Source of the DNA: Dugong dugon
Taxonomy: Eukaryota; Chordata; Mammalia; Sirenia; Dugongidae
Direction of reading: 5' to 3'
DNA: 64,000 bases
Assembly (NCBI GenBank): GCA_030035585.1
Contig: CM057476.1
Location: 19,700,501-19,764,500 of the forward strand
The position numbers and the translations under genes were made by a program. The notes below the pieces were generated by a model. The model was not told the DNA's origin. It saw only the letters and a program-made list of their open reading frames with translations, and searched no databases. This document shows positions 40,301 through 44,503 of this stretch, piece after piece (the first letter of the stretch is position 1; each line of letters begins with the position of its first letter).

Positions 40301-40929
40301 ATACAAATGGACAGTTAATAGTGGTAAGTGACTATATGGGGGGAGAAGGGAGGCAATTAATTGGTTTGAGGTAAGAATGTAGATTAAAATTCTACTTATT
40401 TCACTTTTATAGATTGACTGGAATCAAAAGCTAGTTCATTTTCCCCTCTATTCCTGATTCTACATCTGAAAAACAGGAAGGAATTGCTACTAGAGATTTA
40501 AACGTTGAGTGAAAGGGGAGGAAAAGTAACTTTACCTACTGTCCTTATTTGTCAATGAACCAGAAGTTAAATACTTCTCAGTTTGATACGTCAAAGCCCC
40601 ACCAGTGTAAAATACAAGGCGATTTTCCAATTTATGTGCAGTCTTAAAATTGAACATCTTTCTTGGACTCACACAGAGCCTGTCTTCCTGCCTGATCAGT
40701 GCAGGCTGAGACACAAGCAGGCCTCAGTGGGCCCATTTCTAAATCTCACTTGTCTCACAGGAGGTGGCTATGACGTGGGTGCTGGGGTTGGCCTCCAGTG
40801 GCTTGTCCTCACCCACCTTGACGATGCTGACAGCTGGGGTACGAGTAACCGCTTTCTTCCTTCCAAGTGGTACCAGCCCTGAGCCTAAGCTTGGACTCTC
40901 CCCAGGTGTCAGTCCGGATGAGGTCCTGA
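2262..40929 (+). CDS. MYO1H: MYO1H, unconventional class-I myosin (27 coding exons, 5' end outside window)
   Basis: Actin-based motor that links membranes to actin filaments. The 27 exons listed separately join in frame into 848 residues with consensus AG acceptors and GT donors throughout. The human protein is about 1030 residues, so roughly 180 N-terminal residues (P-loop, switch I) lie upstream. Visible in order: [12 protein letters not shown] (about 25-36), ASVLHLGNI (about 99-107), acidic TEDS-position Glu154, switch [10 protein letters not shown] (207-214), relay [15 protein letters not shown] (219-233), [10 protein letters not shown], converter [11 protein letters not shown] repeats (about 524-590), then a TH1 tail with [11 protein letters not shown]. 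Similarity to MYO1C is high along the whole length. The C-terminus VSVRMRS resembles the MYO1H ending, and the KCTD10 neighbour supports MYO1H over MYO1C. All splice phases agree, so nothing visible suggests a pseudogene. Human MYO1H has been linked to central hypoventilation and mandibular prognathism. Confidence 0.96.
2660..2820 (+). mobile_element. MER5A-like hAT element
   Basis: caagtggttctcaacctggg at the start and ccctggtgattctaatactc near the end, the usual MER5 pattern. Confidence 0.7.
3058..3262 (-). repeat. AfroSINE
   Basis: Full-length reverse copy from gcagtcaagttgattccaac to gtaccaccagagctcct. Confidence 0.85.
3845..4565 (+). mobile_element. Afrotherian retroposon, L1 3' UTR-like
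   Basis: About 640 bp with markers cagagctggagaaaaatgta and gacatgtcgtggggttggta, ending in an A-rich tail at 4484-4565. Related copies at 21330-22245 (reverse) and 47650-48375. A poly(A) end without LTRs suggests the 3' end of an L1 lineage. Confidence 0.65.
4700..5160 (+). repeat. AfroSINE split by ~230 bp of unknown sequence
   Basis: The 5' half (to gattacagccaag, about 4817) and the 3' half (from tgaaaactctatggagcaca, about 5060) are in register. The insert between them is not recognised and shows no clear target duplication. Confidence 0.7.
5622..5835 (+). repeat. AfroSINE, long-body variant
   Basis: Has the extra segment gaaaggcctggcaatctgct and the tail cagtcagaatcaactcgaca. Confidence 0.85.
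6112..6288 (-). repeat. AfroSINE
   Basis: Reverse copy, degraded in the tail; recognised by cagatcaccaggcctttctt. Confidence 0.8.
6517..6615 (+). CDS. MYO1H: MYO1H visible exon 2 (motor)
   Basis: 33 residues, phase 0 both sides, starting [15 protein letters not shown] and ending FTEEDLE, with acceptor caacag and donor gtatgg. It aligns to the MYO1C segment GQCAKVSSINDKSDW. Confidence 0.95.
6693..6897. mobile_element. Palindromic MER53-like element
   Basis: Long inverted repeat: tttgaatttcagataa near 6740 pairs with ttaatctgaaattcaaa near 6842, and tagtataagtatatcc pairs with ggatgtggacttatacta. Ends are tagggttgccaga and atctggcgactctga. Confidence 0.8.
7060..7480 (-). mobile_element. L1 3' end pieces with TA/TG satellite
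   Basis: Antisense L1 3' sequence (gtacaatttagtgacatt, cccatcaccaccaacc) interrupted by a TA-rich array at about 7215-7325. Confidence 0.6.
7215..7325. repeat. TA/TG microsatellite
   Basis: Alternating purine-pyrimidine (TA)n with TG interruptions over about 110 bp inside an L1-derived stretch. Confidence 0.9.
7636..7735 (+). mobile_element. RTE-related fragment
   Basis: Short piece with gtgttgctgtgatgctggaa and tgtttcaaataccagctggg, also found at 49889 and, reversed, near 25480. Confidence 0.5.
8051..8164 (+). CDS. MYO1H: MYO1H visible exon 3 (motor)
   Basis: 38 residues, phase 0 both sides, [17 protein letters not shown] to EIKWIAK. The ASVLHLGNI helix is diagnostic for myosin motors. 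The acceptor is atccctag and the donor gtgatg. Confidence 0.95.
8464..8535 (+). CDS. MYO1H: MYO1H visible exon 4 (motor, TEDS site)
   Basis: 24 residues, phase 0, [17 protein letters not shown] ending KTEE. The first of the two final Glu lies 16 residues before DAMAK, the TEDS-rule position. An acidic residue there implies no need for heavy-chain phosphorylation, as in MYO1C. Acceptor ttattcag, donor gtaaga. Confidence 0.95.
8680..9085 (+). mobile_element. L2 LINE fragment
   Basis: Ends with cctggcacatagtaggcact then caagaaatagctat, the common L2 3' end. Confidence 0.65.
9123..9328 (-). repeat. AfroSINE
   Basis: Reverse, near complete, ending accacccagggactcc; about 95 bp before MYO1H exon 5. 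Confidence 0.85.
9425..9544 (+). CDS. MYO1H: MYO1H visible exon 5 (motor)
   Basis: 40 residues, phase 0, [19 protein letters not shown] to INSSLVNK, containing the [13 protein letters not shown] block typical of class-I motors. Acceptor ttctcag, donor gttagt. Confidence 0.95.
9962..10478 (-). mobile_element. RTE/BovB-like LINE 3' end (RTE1 type)
   Basis: Reverse copy with ttgttaggtgccatcgagtg, agcatgatgtccttctccag and tattcattgtccagctttcc. This family is typical of afrotherian genomes; its tail is shared with the SINEs here. Confidence 0.85.
10812..10890 (+). repeat. AfroSINE 3' fragment
   Basis: Only the tail: tctactccgtcctatagggt to tgacagcaatggatttggtt. Confidence 0.75.
11180..11800 (-). 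mobile_element. L1 3' end, antisense, next to MYO1H exon 6
   Basis: Poly(T) at 11172, then tggtgaaaatataacaaaac and cagcatgttttcaggtttca, the usual antisense L1 3' end. It stops roughly 50 bp before the exon at 11852. Confidence 0.8.
11852..11919 (+). CDS. MYO1H: MYO1H visible exon 6 (switch II)
   Basis: 22 residues plus two bases of a split Gly. [19 protein letters not shown] contains the switch II motif DIYGFE that senses nucleotide state. The donor gtgagt is strong. The acceptor tgatttgactag has almost no pyrimidine tract, and an antisense L1 fragment ends roughly 50 bp upstream. Confidence 0.95.
12259..12364 (+). CDS. MYO1H: MYO1H visible exon 7 (relay helix)
   Basis: Completes the split Gly and adds 35 residues from [15 protein letters not shown] to YEVEGIE. 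This is the relay helix region that couples switch II to the converter. Acceptor catctctag, donor gtaaac. Confidence 0.95.
12653..12733 (+). CDS. MYO1H: MYO1H visible exon 8 (motor)
   Basis: 27 residues, phase 0, [18 protein letters not shown] to KGIISIL. Acceptor gtcgttttag, donor gtgaga. Confidence 0.95.
12905..13108 (+). repeat. AfroSINE
   Basis: Sense copy, long-body variant, with gaaaggcctggcaatctgct; about 170 bp after MYO1H exon 8. Confidence 0.85.
13620..14000 (-). mobile_element. LTR, MaLR-like
   Basis: Reverse copy from tgtctgagttacctagtgct to attcaatccataaca. Flanks ggtgg and ggatg differ at one base, a likely aged target duplication. Internal length differs from the younger copies at 1573 and 53194. 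Confidence 0.8.
14011..14407 (-). mobile_element. LTR, MaLR-like, second copy 10 bp away
   Basis: Starts tgtcttagttatctagtgct, ends ttcaatccataac. Same orientation and similar internal sequence as the copy ending at 14000, so either two independent insertions or a local duplication. Confidence 0.8.
14425..14640 (+). repeat. MIR SINE
   Basis: ttactagctgtgtaacctca, tcttaacctctctgagctcc: clear MIR core. Confidence 0.85.
14655..14920 (+). repeat. Ancient mammalian repeat, class unsure
   Basis: tactgagcacttactttgtg and cagacaataaacaagtga; related copies at 22935 and 27003. Confidence 0.5.
15239..15667 (-). mobile_element. LTR, MaLR-like
   Basis: Reverse copy beginning tgttagtgtcctagtgctgc and ending ttcaatccatgaca, in the intron before MYO1H exon 9. 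The flanking duplication is unclear. Confidence 0.75.
16113..16204 (+). CDS. MYO1H: MYO1H visible exon 9 (motor)
   Basis: 30 residues plus two bases of a split Thr, [19 protein letters not shown] to KHAHFQ. The DEEC..PG.ATD.SFLEKLE pattern is shared with MYO1C. Acceptor cctttggaag, donor gtacgt. Confidence 0.95.
16468..16600 (-). mobile_element. L1 3' fragment, antisense
   Basis: Short piece similar to the one at 480-560 (gtgtacaatccaatgagttt, actatgtagatcaagatata). Confidence 0.6.
16660..17165 (+). repeat. MIR SINE split by the tRNA-Gly SINE
   Basis: acacgtgatcttgggctagc before the break, then aagtgcctagcatagttttt after it. Confidence 0.75.
16793..17091 (-). mobile_element. tRNA-Gly-headed SINE nested in a MIR
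   Basis: Reverse copy. The head has an A box (tgattcagtgg on the - strand, 17070-17080) and a B box (ggttcaattcc, 17028-17038) in tRNA-Gly context. The body and tail resemble the element at 34040. Flanks tacctac at about 16785 and 17094 form the target duplication within a MIR. Confidence 0.75.
17205..17500. repeat. CCAT/CCAC/CCTA tetranucleotide array
   Basis: About 290 bp of imperfect 4-bp units (ccat, ccac, ccta, cctc) in the intron between MYO1H exons 9 and 10. It creates His/Pro-rich open frames that are not genes. Confidence 0.95.
17585..17785 (-). repeat. AfroSINE, first of a tandem pair
   Basis: Reverse copy preceded by tatgaagtatgtt, which recurs at about 17786 before the second copy. 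Confidence 0.85.
17797..18003 (-). repeat. AfroSINE, second of a tandem pair
   Basis: Same orientation. An internal duplication of taggctgtaatctt is seen near 17866-17893. A trace of the target site (ctataaagtat) follows at 18004. Confidence 0.85.
18458..18945 (+). repeat. AfroSINE split by a 312-bp insertion
   Basis: SINE sequence at 18458-18489 resumes at 18802. The break carries the exact duplication aagagctatgg on both sides of 18490-18801. Confidence 0.85.
18490..18801 (+). mobile_element. Nested retroposon with internal hairpin
   Basis: 312-bp insert with 11-bp target duplications and an A-rich 3' end. It starts with L1 3'-like sequence (accatatgacccagctattc), then has an imperfect inverted repeat: left arm about 18590-18633, right arm about 18745-18785. 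Class unknown. Confidence 0.7.
19136..19230 (+). CDS. MYO1H: MYO1H visible exon 10 (motor)
   Basis: Completes Thr and adds 31 residues, [17 protein letters not shown] through [13 protein letters not shown], plus one base of a split Gly. HYAGEVTY is a conserved myosin block near the actin-binding cleft. Acceptor ttgctgcag, donor gtgagt. Confidence 0.95.
19550..19596 (+). CDS. MYO1H: MYO1H visible exon 11 (motor)
   Basis: Short exon: rest of the Gly codon, then [15 protein letters not shown], the conserved FL.KNND segment. Ends in phase 0. Acceptor ttttccag, donor gtaagc. Confidence 0.94.
20293..20866 (-). mobile_element. LTR, MaLR-like, split by an AfroSINE
   Basis: Starts tgtcttgagtacctagtgct and ends near acaactaaattcgtaac. 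An AfroSINE with perfect target duplications sits inside at 20601-20799, so the LTR is the older element. Confidence 0.8.
20601..20799 (-). repeat. AfroSINE with perfect 13-bp target duplication
   Basis: Flanked by cctatttccaaac at 20588-20600 and 20800-20812. It sits in an LTR. Confidence 0.92.
21000..21250 (-). mobile_element. Retroposon fragment, L1 3' end-like
   Basis: Antisense piece with ttttattgtactttaagtga and gtttacaattcaagccag, a different subfamily from its neighbour at 21330. Confidence 0.5.
21330..22245 (-). mobile_element. Afrotherian retroposon, L1 3' UTR-like, reverse copy
   Basis: Reverse copy of the family at 3845-4565 with a T-rich start. Around 21464-21575 an antisense L1 fragment is inserted, and the host reading gtgaaggcttacagaa occurs on both sides of it. 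Confidence 0.65.
22464..22544 (+). CDS. MYO1H: MYO1H visible exon 12 (motor)
   Basis: 27 residues, phase 0, [14 protein letters not shown] to NQRRPPT, covering the variable actin-binding loop region. Acceptor atatacag, donor gtgagt. Confidence 0.94.
22685..22887 (-). repeat. AfroSINE
   Basis: Reverse copy, about 140 bp after MYO1H exon 12; ends accacccagggattcc. Confidence 0.85.
22935..23060 (+). repeat. Ancient mammalian repeat, class unsure
   Basis: attgagcacttactctgtgt then ttacaatctagtgggaagg. Confidence 0.5.
23415..23520 (+). CDS. MYO1H: MYO1H visible exon 13 (motor)
   Basis: 35 residues plus one base of a split Ser, [16 protein letters not shown] and [14 protein letters not shown]. 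The Y-[IV]-RCIKPN motif is nearly invariant in myosins. Acceptor ctccgtag, donor gtgagt. Confidence 0.95.
23725..24135. repeat. Unclassified repeat, paralogous to 32697-32935
   Basis: Both stretches share ggcaataggg, then an aactgga block and a cagattttcc-like end in the same order. Ancient, class unknown. Confidence 0.4.
24167..24371 (-). repeat. AfroSINE
   Basis: Reverse, full length; flanks gagaaacacagcta and cagaaacacaatta look like an aged target duplication. Confidence 0.88.
24511..24628 (+). CDS. MYO1H: MYO1H visible exon 14 (converter)
   Basis: Completes Ser, then 38 residues [20 protein letters not shown] with [12 protein letters not shown] at the converter, plus two bases of a split Arg. 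Acceptor tttcccaag, donor gtaaga. Confidence 0.95.
25146..25620 (-). mobile_element. RTE-related retroposon with SINE-like body
   Basis: Begins with reversed ttgctgttgttagttgttat tail, then atgtacaacagaatgaaatg and a body ending cagcatcacagcaacacata shared with the tRNA-Gly-headed SINEs. Confidence 0.6.
25660..26995 (+). other. MYO1H intron 14, central part without recognised feature
   Basis: Holds a G-run/T-run stretch near 26470-26510, a C-run at 26699-26709 and a short CA microsatellite at about 26885-26905. No exon or clear transposon was recognised. Confidence 0.5.
27003..27175 (+). repeat. Ancient mammalian repeat, class unsure
   Basis: gagcacctactatgtgccag then gtttacttgccagtgaagg. 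Confidence 0.5.
27189..27344 (+). repeat. AfroSINE, short-body variant
   Basis: Sense copy with head ggagccctggtggcacaatg. Flanks taaggtgagcagag (27175-27188) and taaggtgaggagag (27345-27358) differ at one base. Confidence 0.92.
27362..27450 (-). repeat. MIR fragment
   Basis: tggcttcgaacccaggcagt in antisense orientation. Confidence 0.6.
27528..27730 (-). repeat. AfroSINE
   Basis: Reverse copy, moderately diverged, ending catacccagagactcc. Confidence 0.85.
28104..28217 (+). CDS. MYO1H: MYO1H visible exon 15 (converter)
   Basis: Completes Arg, then 37 residues [12 protein letters not shown] to [10 protein letters not shown], plus two bases of a split Lys. Matches the YKSLCPETWP / [10 protein letters not shown] segments of MYO1C. 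Acceptor ccctccag, donor gtaagt. Confidence 0.95.
28218..29200 (+). other. MYO1H intron 15, nothing recognised
   Basis: Unique-looking intron sequence; open frames here are short and lack splice context. Confidence 0.5.
29306..29382 (+). CDS. MYO1H: MYO1H visible exon 16 (motor end)
   Basis: Completes Lys, then 25 residues [18 protein letters not shown] to SKHQL, plus one base of a split Val. TKIFIRFP marks the end of the motor domain before the lever arm. Acceptor actcctag, donor gtatga. Confidence 0.95.
29440..29575 (-). mobile_element. L1 3' fragment, antisense
   Basis: Short piece with tttcaagtcttttgggtata, just after MYO1H exon 16. Confidence 0.5.
29972..30170 (+). repeat. AfroSINE
   Basis: Sense copy starting aaggagccctggtggcaaaa, inserted at the edge of a MIR. 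Confidence 0.88.
30185..30375 (-). repeat. MIR SINE
   Basis: actgaggcacagagatgttc and gggatttgaacctgggct. Confidence 0.8.
30968..31036 (+). CDS. MYO1H: MYO1H visible exon 17 (first IQ motif)
   Basis: Completes Val, then 22 residues [19 protein letters not shown] to RQA, plus one base of a split Ala. [14 protein letters not shown] is an IQ-type calmodulin site. The acceptor ttattttaag has a short pyrimidine tract; the donor is gtagga. Confidence 0.93.
31270..31925 (-). mobile_element. Old L1 antisense fragment interrupted by a hAT element
   Basis: AT-rich L1-like sequence (agttccataatatagtattc) broken at about 31625-31840 by a hAT-type element, then gatagacatttgcattgttt. Confidence 0.55.
31625..31840 (+). 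mobile_element. Non-autonomous hAT-type DNA transposon
   Basis: Runs from agaggtcagcaaattttttc to gttgctgatccctg, so its ends are inverted. Nested in an L1. Confidence 0.75.
32374..32458 (+). CDS. MYO1H: MYO1H visible exon 18 (second IQ motif)
   Basis: Completes Ala, then 27 residues [19 protein letters not shown] to WAVQIIR, plus two bases of a split Lys. It holds a divergent IQ repeat and the start of the third. Acceptor ctctttcag, donor gtaagt. Confidence 0.93.
32697..32935. repeat. Unclassified repeat, paralogous to 23725-24135
   Basis: Ordered similarity with the earlier copy: ggacaaggcaatagggaatg, tggcaaactggaaagc, attgccagatttttc. Confidence 0.4.
33169..33328 (+). CDS. MYO1H: MYO1H visible exon 19 (third IQ to TH1)
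   Basis: Completes Lys, then 53 residues [19 protein letters not shown] to [10 protein letters not shown], phase 0 at the end. It crosses from the lever arm into the membrane-binding TH1 tail; the [17 protein letters not shown] segment parallels MYO1C. Acceptor cctgtttag, donor gtaagg. Confidence 0.95.
33491..33966 (-). mobile_element. Solo LTR, MaLR/ERVL-like
   Basis: Reverse copy from tgtcttagtcatctaatgct to ttcaatccatgaca, close in sequence to the + copy at 1573-2097. Flanks ccata and tcata match at 4 of 5 bases. Confidence 0.85.
34040..34382 (+). mobile_element. tRNA-Gly-headed SINE
   Basis: The first ~73 bp are a clear tRNA-Gly(GCC) copy: A box tggttcagtgg at 34051-34061, GCC anticodon at 34072-34074, B box ggtttgattcc at 34093-34103. 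A ~200 bp body and an RTE-like tail (actcgatgacagctaacaac) follow. Flanks tatccatgacgt (34028-34039) and tatccttgatgt (34383-34394) match at 10 of 12. Confidence 0.85.
34432..34608 (+). mobile_element. MER5A-like hAT element
   Basis: acagtgtttctcaaagatgg to caagcttgagaacctctgc, with tgggctccaccccagactca inside. Confidence 0.75.
34782..34865 (+). CDS. MYO1H: MYO1H visible exon 20 (TH1)
   Basis: 28 residues, phase 0, [19 protein letters not shown] ending GLPAGRIAQ. The last nine residues look less conserved than the rest. Acceptor ccgtgcag, donor gtagag. Confidence 0.93.
35183..35395 (+). mobile_element. Non-autonomous hAT-type DNA transposon
   Basis: Third copy of the family, with ctgttgcaactactcacctc and ggatttggcccacaggctgt. 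Confidence 0.7.
35400..36070 (+). other. MYO1H intron 20 end, nothing recognised
   Basis: Moderately GC-balanced unique sequence between a hAT element and exon 21. Confidence 0.5.
36075..36168 (+). CDS. MYO1H: MYO1H visible exon 21 (TH1)
   Basis: 31 residues [19 protein letters not shown] to PFANSRL plus one base of a split Asp. SDIFRGKKD corresponds to SEIFKGKKD of MYO1C. Acceptor tattaccag, donor gtaagt. Confidence 0.94.
36387..36442 (+). CDS. MYO1H: MYO1H visible exon 22 (TH1)
   Basis: Completes Asp, then 18 residues [18 protein letters not shown], ending in phase 0. Acceptor tcctctttag, donor gtaaga. Confidence 0.93.
36730..36905 (+). repeat. MIR fragment, diverged
   Basis: Weak match around gtccacttgtctgtgagtgt; low identity. 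Confidence 0.4.
37259..37394 (+). CDS. MYO1H: MYO1H visible exon 23 (TH1, PH-like basic region)
   Basis: 45 residues [20 protein letters not shown] to KIEYSALK plus one base of a split Gly. KYDRKG[FY]K.R.RQL.LT is the PH-like signature that binds phosphoinositides in class-I myosins. Acceptor ccttacag, donor gtaaga. Confidence 0.95.
37461..37611 (-). repeat. AfroSINE, short variant
   Basis: Reverse, about 65 bp after MYO1H exon 23; ends ctacaccaccagggtctcc. Confidence 0.88.
37952..38022 (+). CDS. MYO1H: MYO1H visible exon 24 (TH1)
   Basis: Completes Gly, then 23 residues [19 protein letters not shown] to YRQK, phase 0 end. Parallels GISVSSLSDSLFVLHV of MYO1C. Acceptor gtcttaag, donor gtaagt. 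Confidence 0.94.
38170..38267 (+). CDS. MYO1H: MYO1H visible exon 25 (TH1)
   Basis: 32 residues [19 protein letters not shown] to NVVNVVQG plus two bases of a split codon that becomes Ser with the next exon. Acceptor tcacttcag, donor gtaggt. Confidence 0.94.
38414..38620 (+). repeat. AfroSINE, long-body variant
   Basis: Sense copy, 5' end diverged; contains gacaggcctggcaatctgct. Confidence 0.85.
38926..39098 (-). repeat. AfroSINE
   Basis: Reverse copy with an internal deletion around 38985; ends tgtgccacctgggctctt. Confidence 0.85.
39110..39235 (-). repeat. MIR fragment
   Basis: Antisense: atgtcacacagctagggagt, gcctgggttcctaaggccca. Confidence 0.65.
39584..39738 (-). repeat. AfroSINE, short variant
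   Basis: Reverse; flanked by ttgcactaaaa and tgcactaaag, a likely target duplication. Confidence 0.88.
40224..40323 (+). CDS. MYO1H: MYO1H visible exon 26 (TH1)
   Basis: Completes Ser, then 33 residues [18 protein letters not shown] to GQLIV, phase 0 end. Aligns to the G[ST]I.F..G.E..I.K...G.L.VV ending of MYO1C. The acceptor atcttttaag is weaker than the unused tttcttttgcag 61 bp upstream. Confidence 0.94.
40906..40929 (+). CDS. MYO1H: MYO1H last coding exon and stop
   Basis: Seven residues VSVRMRS and the stop tga at 40927-40929, after acceptor actctccccag. The start phase matches the previous exon and the sequence resembles the known MYO1H C-terminus. Confidence 0.9.
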   Translation: MSVRMRS

Positions 40930-42061
40930 TAAAGGAGGACGTCTACCCTCTCCCACCACCGTTTCTGCTACAACTAAGAAAAGTACCCAGGAAGCCGGAT
41001 TTTGATCCATTTAGCCACCCTTCCAAGGCCTTCCAAGGGAAGGTTCCAGCAGCTCTAGGAGGAGAATCACATCTGAAGAAACGGAGGGTGTCATCTTGCA
41101 CTTCTCAGCCAGGAGTGGGCCCGAGCCTAACCCCAGCTTCTCCACTGCCCTGTGGCACTATATTAAAGTGCCATCTTCAGGAAGCTAACCTGAGTTTTAA
41201 ACCTCGCTGAGAGACTCTACACCCAGTGGGCACTTCAACATGTCCTTACACTGTGGGCAAGATTCTCTACCTTGGTCCAGCTGCCCCCGAGGCATAAGGA
41301 AATATTATGCATGGCCTGAGAGTAAGTGAATGAAATTTCCTAAAGCTGCAAACTTTGCATTTTGCTTTACATAAATGGAGCTTAGAAATATCAAGGCATT
41401 AGGTAAGTTTCTGAGGGATTCTTTAGGTCCCAGATGGTGAGTCCCAGCCCTCTTAGTAAATCAGAGGTACCTCACACCACCTGTCTGCTTTTTCAGAAGC
41501 CAGGCGGAATTTTCATGACTTCCTTTTGTGCAATGTTTAAGTTCAAACACTACAGAAAACTGACTCCTCTCTTCCACCCTCAGCAACTTGGAGGTGGTAA
41601 GGTAGACAGTAGGCACTCTACCTTGCTCTTGGTGTCGTAAACTGCACTTCAGGTCAGTGGCTGGATTATGCTGGGCATTTCTGAAAAGACCCAGAAGACA
41701 GGTTTAAACAGAAGCATTTATATAACGTTTATTTTACATATTTCCACAATTGATTGTACAACCGACAGTGACTACTTTTAAAACTTGCAGCATTCAACAG
41801 CAAAGGTTAGTGACACGCTTGACTGTGTTACAGCGACTTTCAGTGAAGCCCTAGGCTAGCACACGTTCGGGAGGGGAAGAGGGCAGAGTGGTGCTCACAC
41901 TTCAGTCCTGAGCAGCAGGTGCAGGCTTCCTGCACGGCCATCAGCCACTCGCCCATCACCACAGCCACGTGACTCACTCAAGAAAACGGAATGCGATTAC
42001 ACCTGACCTTAAACGCTGTTCCAATTTTATTTTTAATTGTAAGCTCTTACAATGTAATAAA
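40930..42061 (+). other. MYO1H: Putative MYO1H 3' untranslated region
   Basis: Sequence after the MYO1H stop, free of obvious transposons. Candidate poly(A) signals on this strand are ATTAAA at 41162-41167 and AATAAA at 42056-42061. Which one is used cannot be told from sequence. The longer form would run into the KCTD10 3' untranslated region. Confidence 0.4.
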
Positions 42062-44278
42062 ACCTTGCTTTTTACCAAATCTTAGGGCAATGTTTTAACT
42101 TGGATGGTTCTTAAATACAAATGTTGATTTGTGTCCTTCGTGATATCATAAGAATATCATAAGAAAAACAGTTCCTTATAAAGCATCTCTGCTTGGACCC
42201 GCCAATGCTGTCAGCTAGCGCATGGCTACATGTGGCTAACGGTATCACTCGCCACGGAATGTCTTATGAAACCTGATCATAGCCCAGGGAGGCACAGGTG
42301 CAAAGCTGGAGGAAAACTGAAGGTGCGGACAGCTGCCAGAAACATTACATCATAAGGCGCAGAAGACAAAACAAATCAGTTACACAAACTTACTCTTCAC
42401 ACCAACATTTAAAAAACAGAATTTATATGATGGCTTTTCCATTCCTACAGAAAACATCAGAACTGACATTCACTTTAACGTCCTAAGAAAGTTCAACCCA
42501 AACAGCAGGGTTGGTGTTTAAAACAAACAGTATAAAATATTTATGAAATGTTACTTTGTAAGCCCCATTCCTTAACACTTAATAAGATCCAAATGGCCTT
42601 ATATAAAAGTTTCCCACATAACAGTTTAAAAAGCATATTTACCCAATATATATAGTTATTAGGTTCAGACATGATTGGTTTGAAGTTTTATTGCAGGCTT
42701 CCTGCTGGATACAAAATAAAGGCATACAACCATCACGGGTAGGGCAGTGCGTATAAAGTCTAAGCTGTAAAACCATTTTGAAATATAAACTCGTTTTCTG
42801 AAATACGTGGTGTCAAAAGGTTGTCCCTATTAATACCTTTGGTATAAAACGGTAACATTTTCCTTGATAAGCAGACAAAACACATCCACTGCCTTGTACA
42901 CATTCGCATCTCTTTGTAACTACTGTACCTAGTCTACTTTCAACCGTCCATGAGTCACAGCTCACTCTGTTCCTTCTCAGGCACAGAGGGGACAGGGAGG
43001 TAGGTAACCGAGTGCGCCTGTCCAACACCAGCATGGTGCAGACAGCTGGCTCCAGCACGGGCCCCTTGTGCCTCGCACACACAGCCCTTTCACATTCCTT
43101 AAACATGACCGTGGCCACTAACCTGACCCAAAGGTTTATCCGCACATCCTTTTCAACCCATTAACTGACAGCCACTCTATACTGTTTAAGAATAAGAGGT
43201 GAAGACAAGAAGTGTGATCTCTGGTGATGGCTGAGTTTACAGTGGGGGCTGCCCAAACCAGACAAGCTCCCCGGGGATGGAATGAACAACGTCCCTGCCT
43301 GGAGGCAGGCTGGGAAGGCAGAGCCGGGGCCATGAGTCGTTTCTAAACAAAGGGCAGGGCATCCACTTGCTGCAGTGAGCCCAGCTTAACAGGGAAGAGG
43401 CAGAAACGGGAGGGATGGACCCTGTGGAGCAGCAGCTTGTGACCCCCGTAACTAGGTCAGGTGTCCTTCCTGGAAGGAGTGGGTCAACAAGGAGAACACT
43501 TGGAAGGGACAGGAGGCAGGGAAGGAGCCATTAACAGAGCTGCGTCCCAGCCGGGTATATATGAGGTCCCAGCCAGCATCAGACCAAAGATCAACTGAGG
43601 CAGCAACAGGCTTGCCTCTCAACAGAGCTATACATCCAAAGCTAATGCTAGGAAGGCAATTTAGAGACACACTTGTTTGGTCACTTCTCCACTGCTACCA
43701 GTTGCAACTATTTATCACAAGCTCTAGTCTCGAAACCACCTCACAGAATGGATTTGTAGCAATGCAGTGGAGAGCGTGCCTGGTCACGGTGCACAGGAGC
43801 TGGGTCTATGGGACCGGACAGTTATGAAATACGGAGCACACAGACACTTCTGGTGGCCACCAACTGCAGACACCCCTCTCGGAACTATCAAACCAACTCC
43901 TAAGGGAGCCCCCCGGGAAGTCCAAATAGGTAGTCAACACCCACAAAAATAAATACTGCAAACCAAAGTTCTCACAGACACTTCACACCCATTCATACTT
44001 TTTCTCTGAGAACCAAGAACTCCTAGCTCCGAGGATTCTCAGGTTCTCACGAAGAGCAGAGACCTTAGACACAGCTTGGTCAACAACAGGGTGCAGTCAC
44101 CTGGGGAAAGACAGAATCAATTCACTTGTCAAAAAATATCAAAATAATAATCTGGCTTGTTACAAAAGATGCTCCAGACTCCAGGGAAGAAGGTGCCGGG
44201 AGCCTGCACATGACTGGGTGCAGCCAGGCAGGGAGGGAAGGAGATGCAGGGAGGGTGGCTCAGGCCTGGCTTGCCTGC
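41710..44278 (-). other. KCTD10: KCTD10 3' untranslated region (predicted extent)
   Basis: About 2.5 kb after the KCTD10 stop with almost no recognisable transposon, unlike the flanking introns. That fits a long exon under constraint. Possible internal poly(A) signals on the - strand (TTTATT on +) lie at 42687-42692 and about 42026; a distal one is at 41728-41733. Confidence 0.6.
41728..41733 (-). promoter_or_regulatory. Candidate distal KCTD10 poly(A) signal AATAAA
   Basis: AATAAA read on the - strand, about 2.55 kb after the KCTD10 stop. It is the last canonical hexamer before repeat-poor sequence meets the MYO1H 3' end. Confidence 0.45.
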
Positions 44279-44503
44279 TCACTGGTGGAGGTGAGCCCGG
44301 TCATCGGGGCGCTTGATGTGGATCCGCCGCACACGCTCAATCCGCTCCCGCTCGCGCTCCTCATCCTCATCCAGATGGTGGGAGCGCCCAGCGGCCCCGC
44401 CTGTGGCCTCCAGTAGTGCATTGTCAGGTCCCCGGCCATCCTGGGCCTCATACAGCAAAATATTCAGGGTCTCCTCATAAATCCGGGCTTCAGGGAACTC
44501 GAC
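44279..44503 (-). CDS. KCTD10: KCTD10 last coding exon and stop
   Basis: 74 residues from [20 protein letters not shown] to [13 protein letters not shown], then tga. It has an acidic-basic run [16 protein letters not shown] with one Glu-Arg pair more than I recall for human, lying over a short cgctcc/cgctcg repeat on the + strand. Acceptor gggacacag on the - strand. Confidence 0.95.
   Translation of the reverse strand, partial: VEFPEARIYEETLNILLYEAQDGRGPDNALLEATGGAAGRSHHLDEDEERERERIERVRRIHIKRPDDRAHLHQ

Noticed and set aside
40764..41210. 148-codon open frame across the last MYO1H exon
   Set aside because: It crosses the last intron and the 3' untranslated region in another frame than the exon (VSVRMRS then stop).
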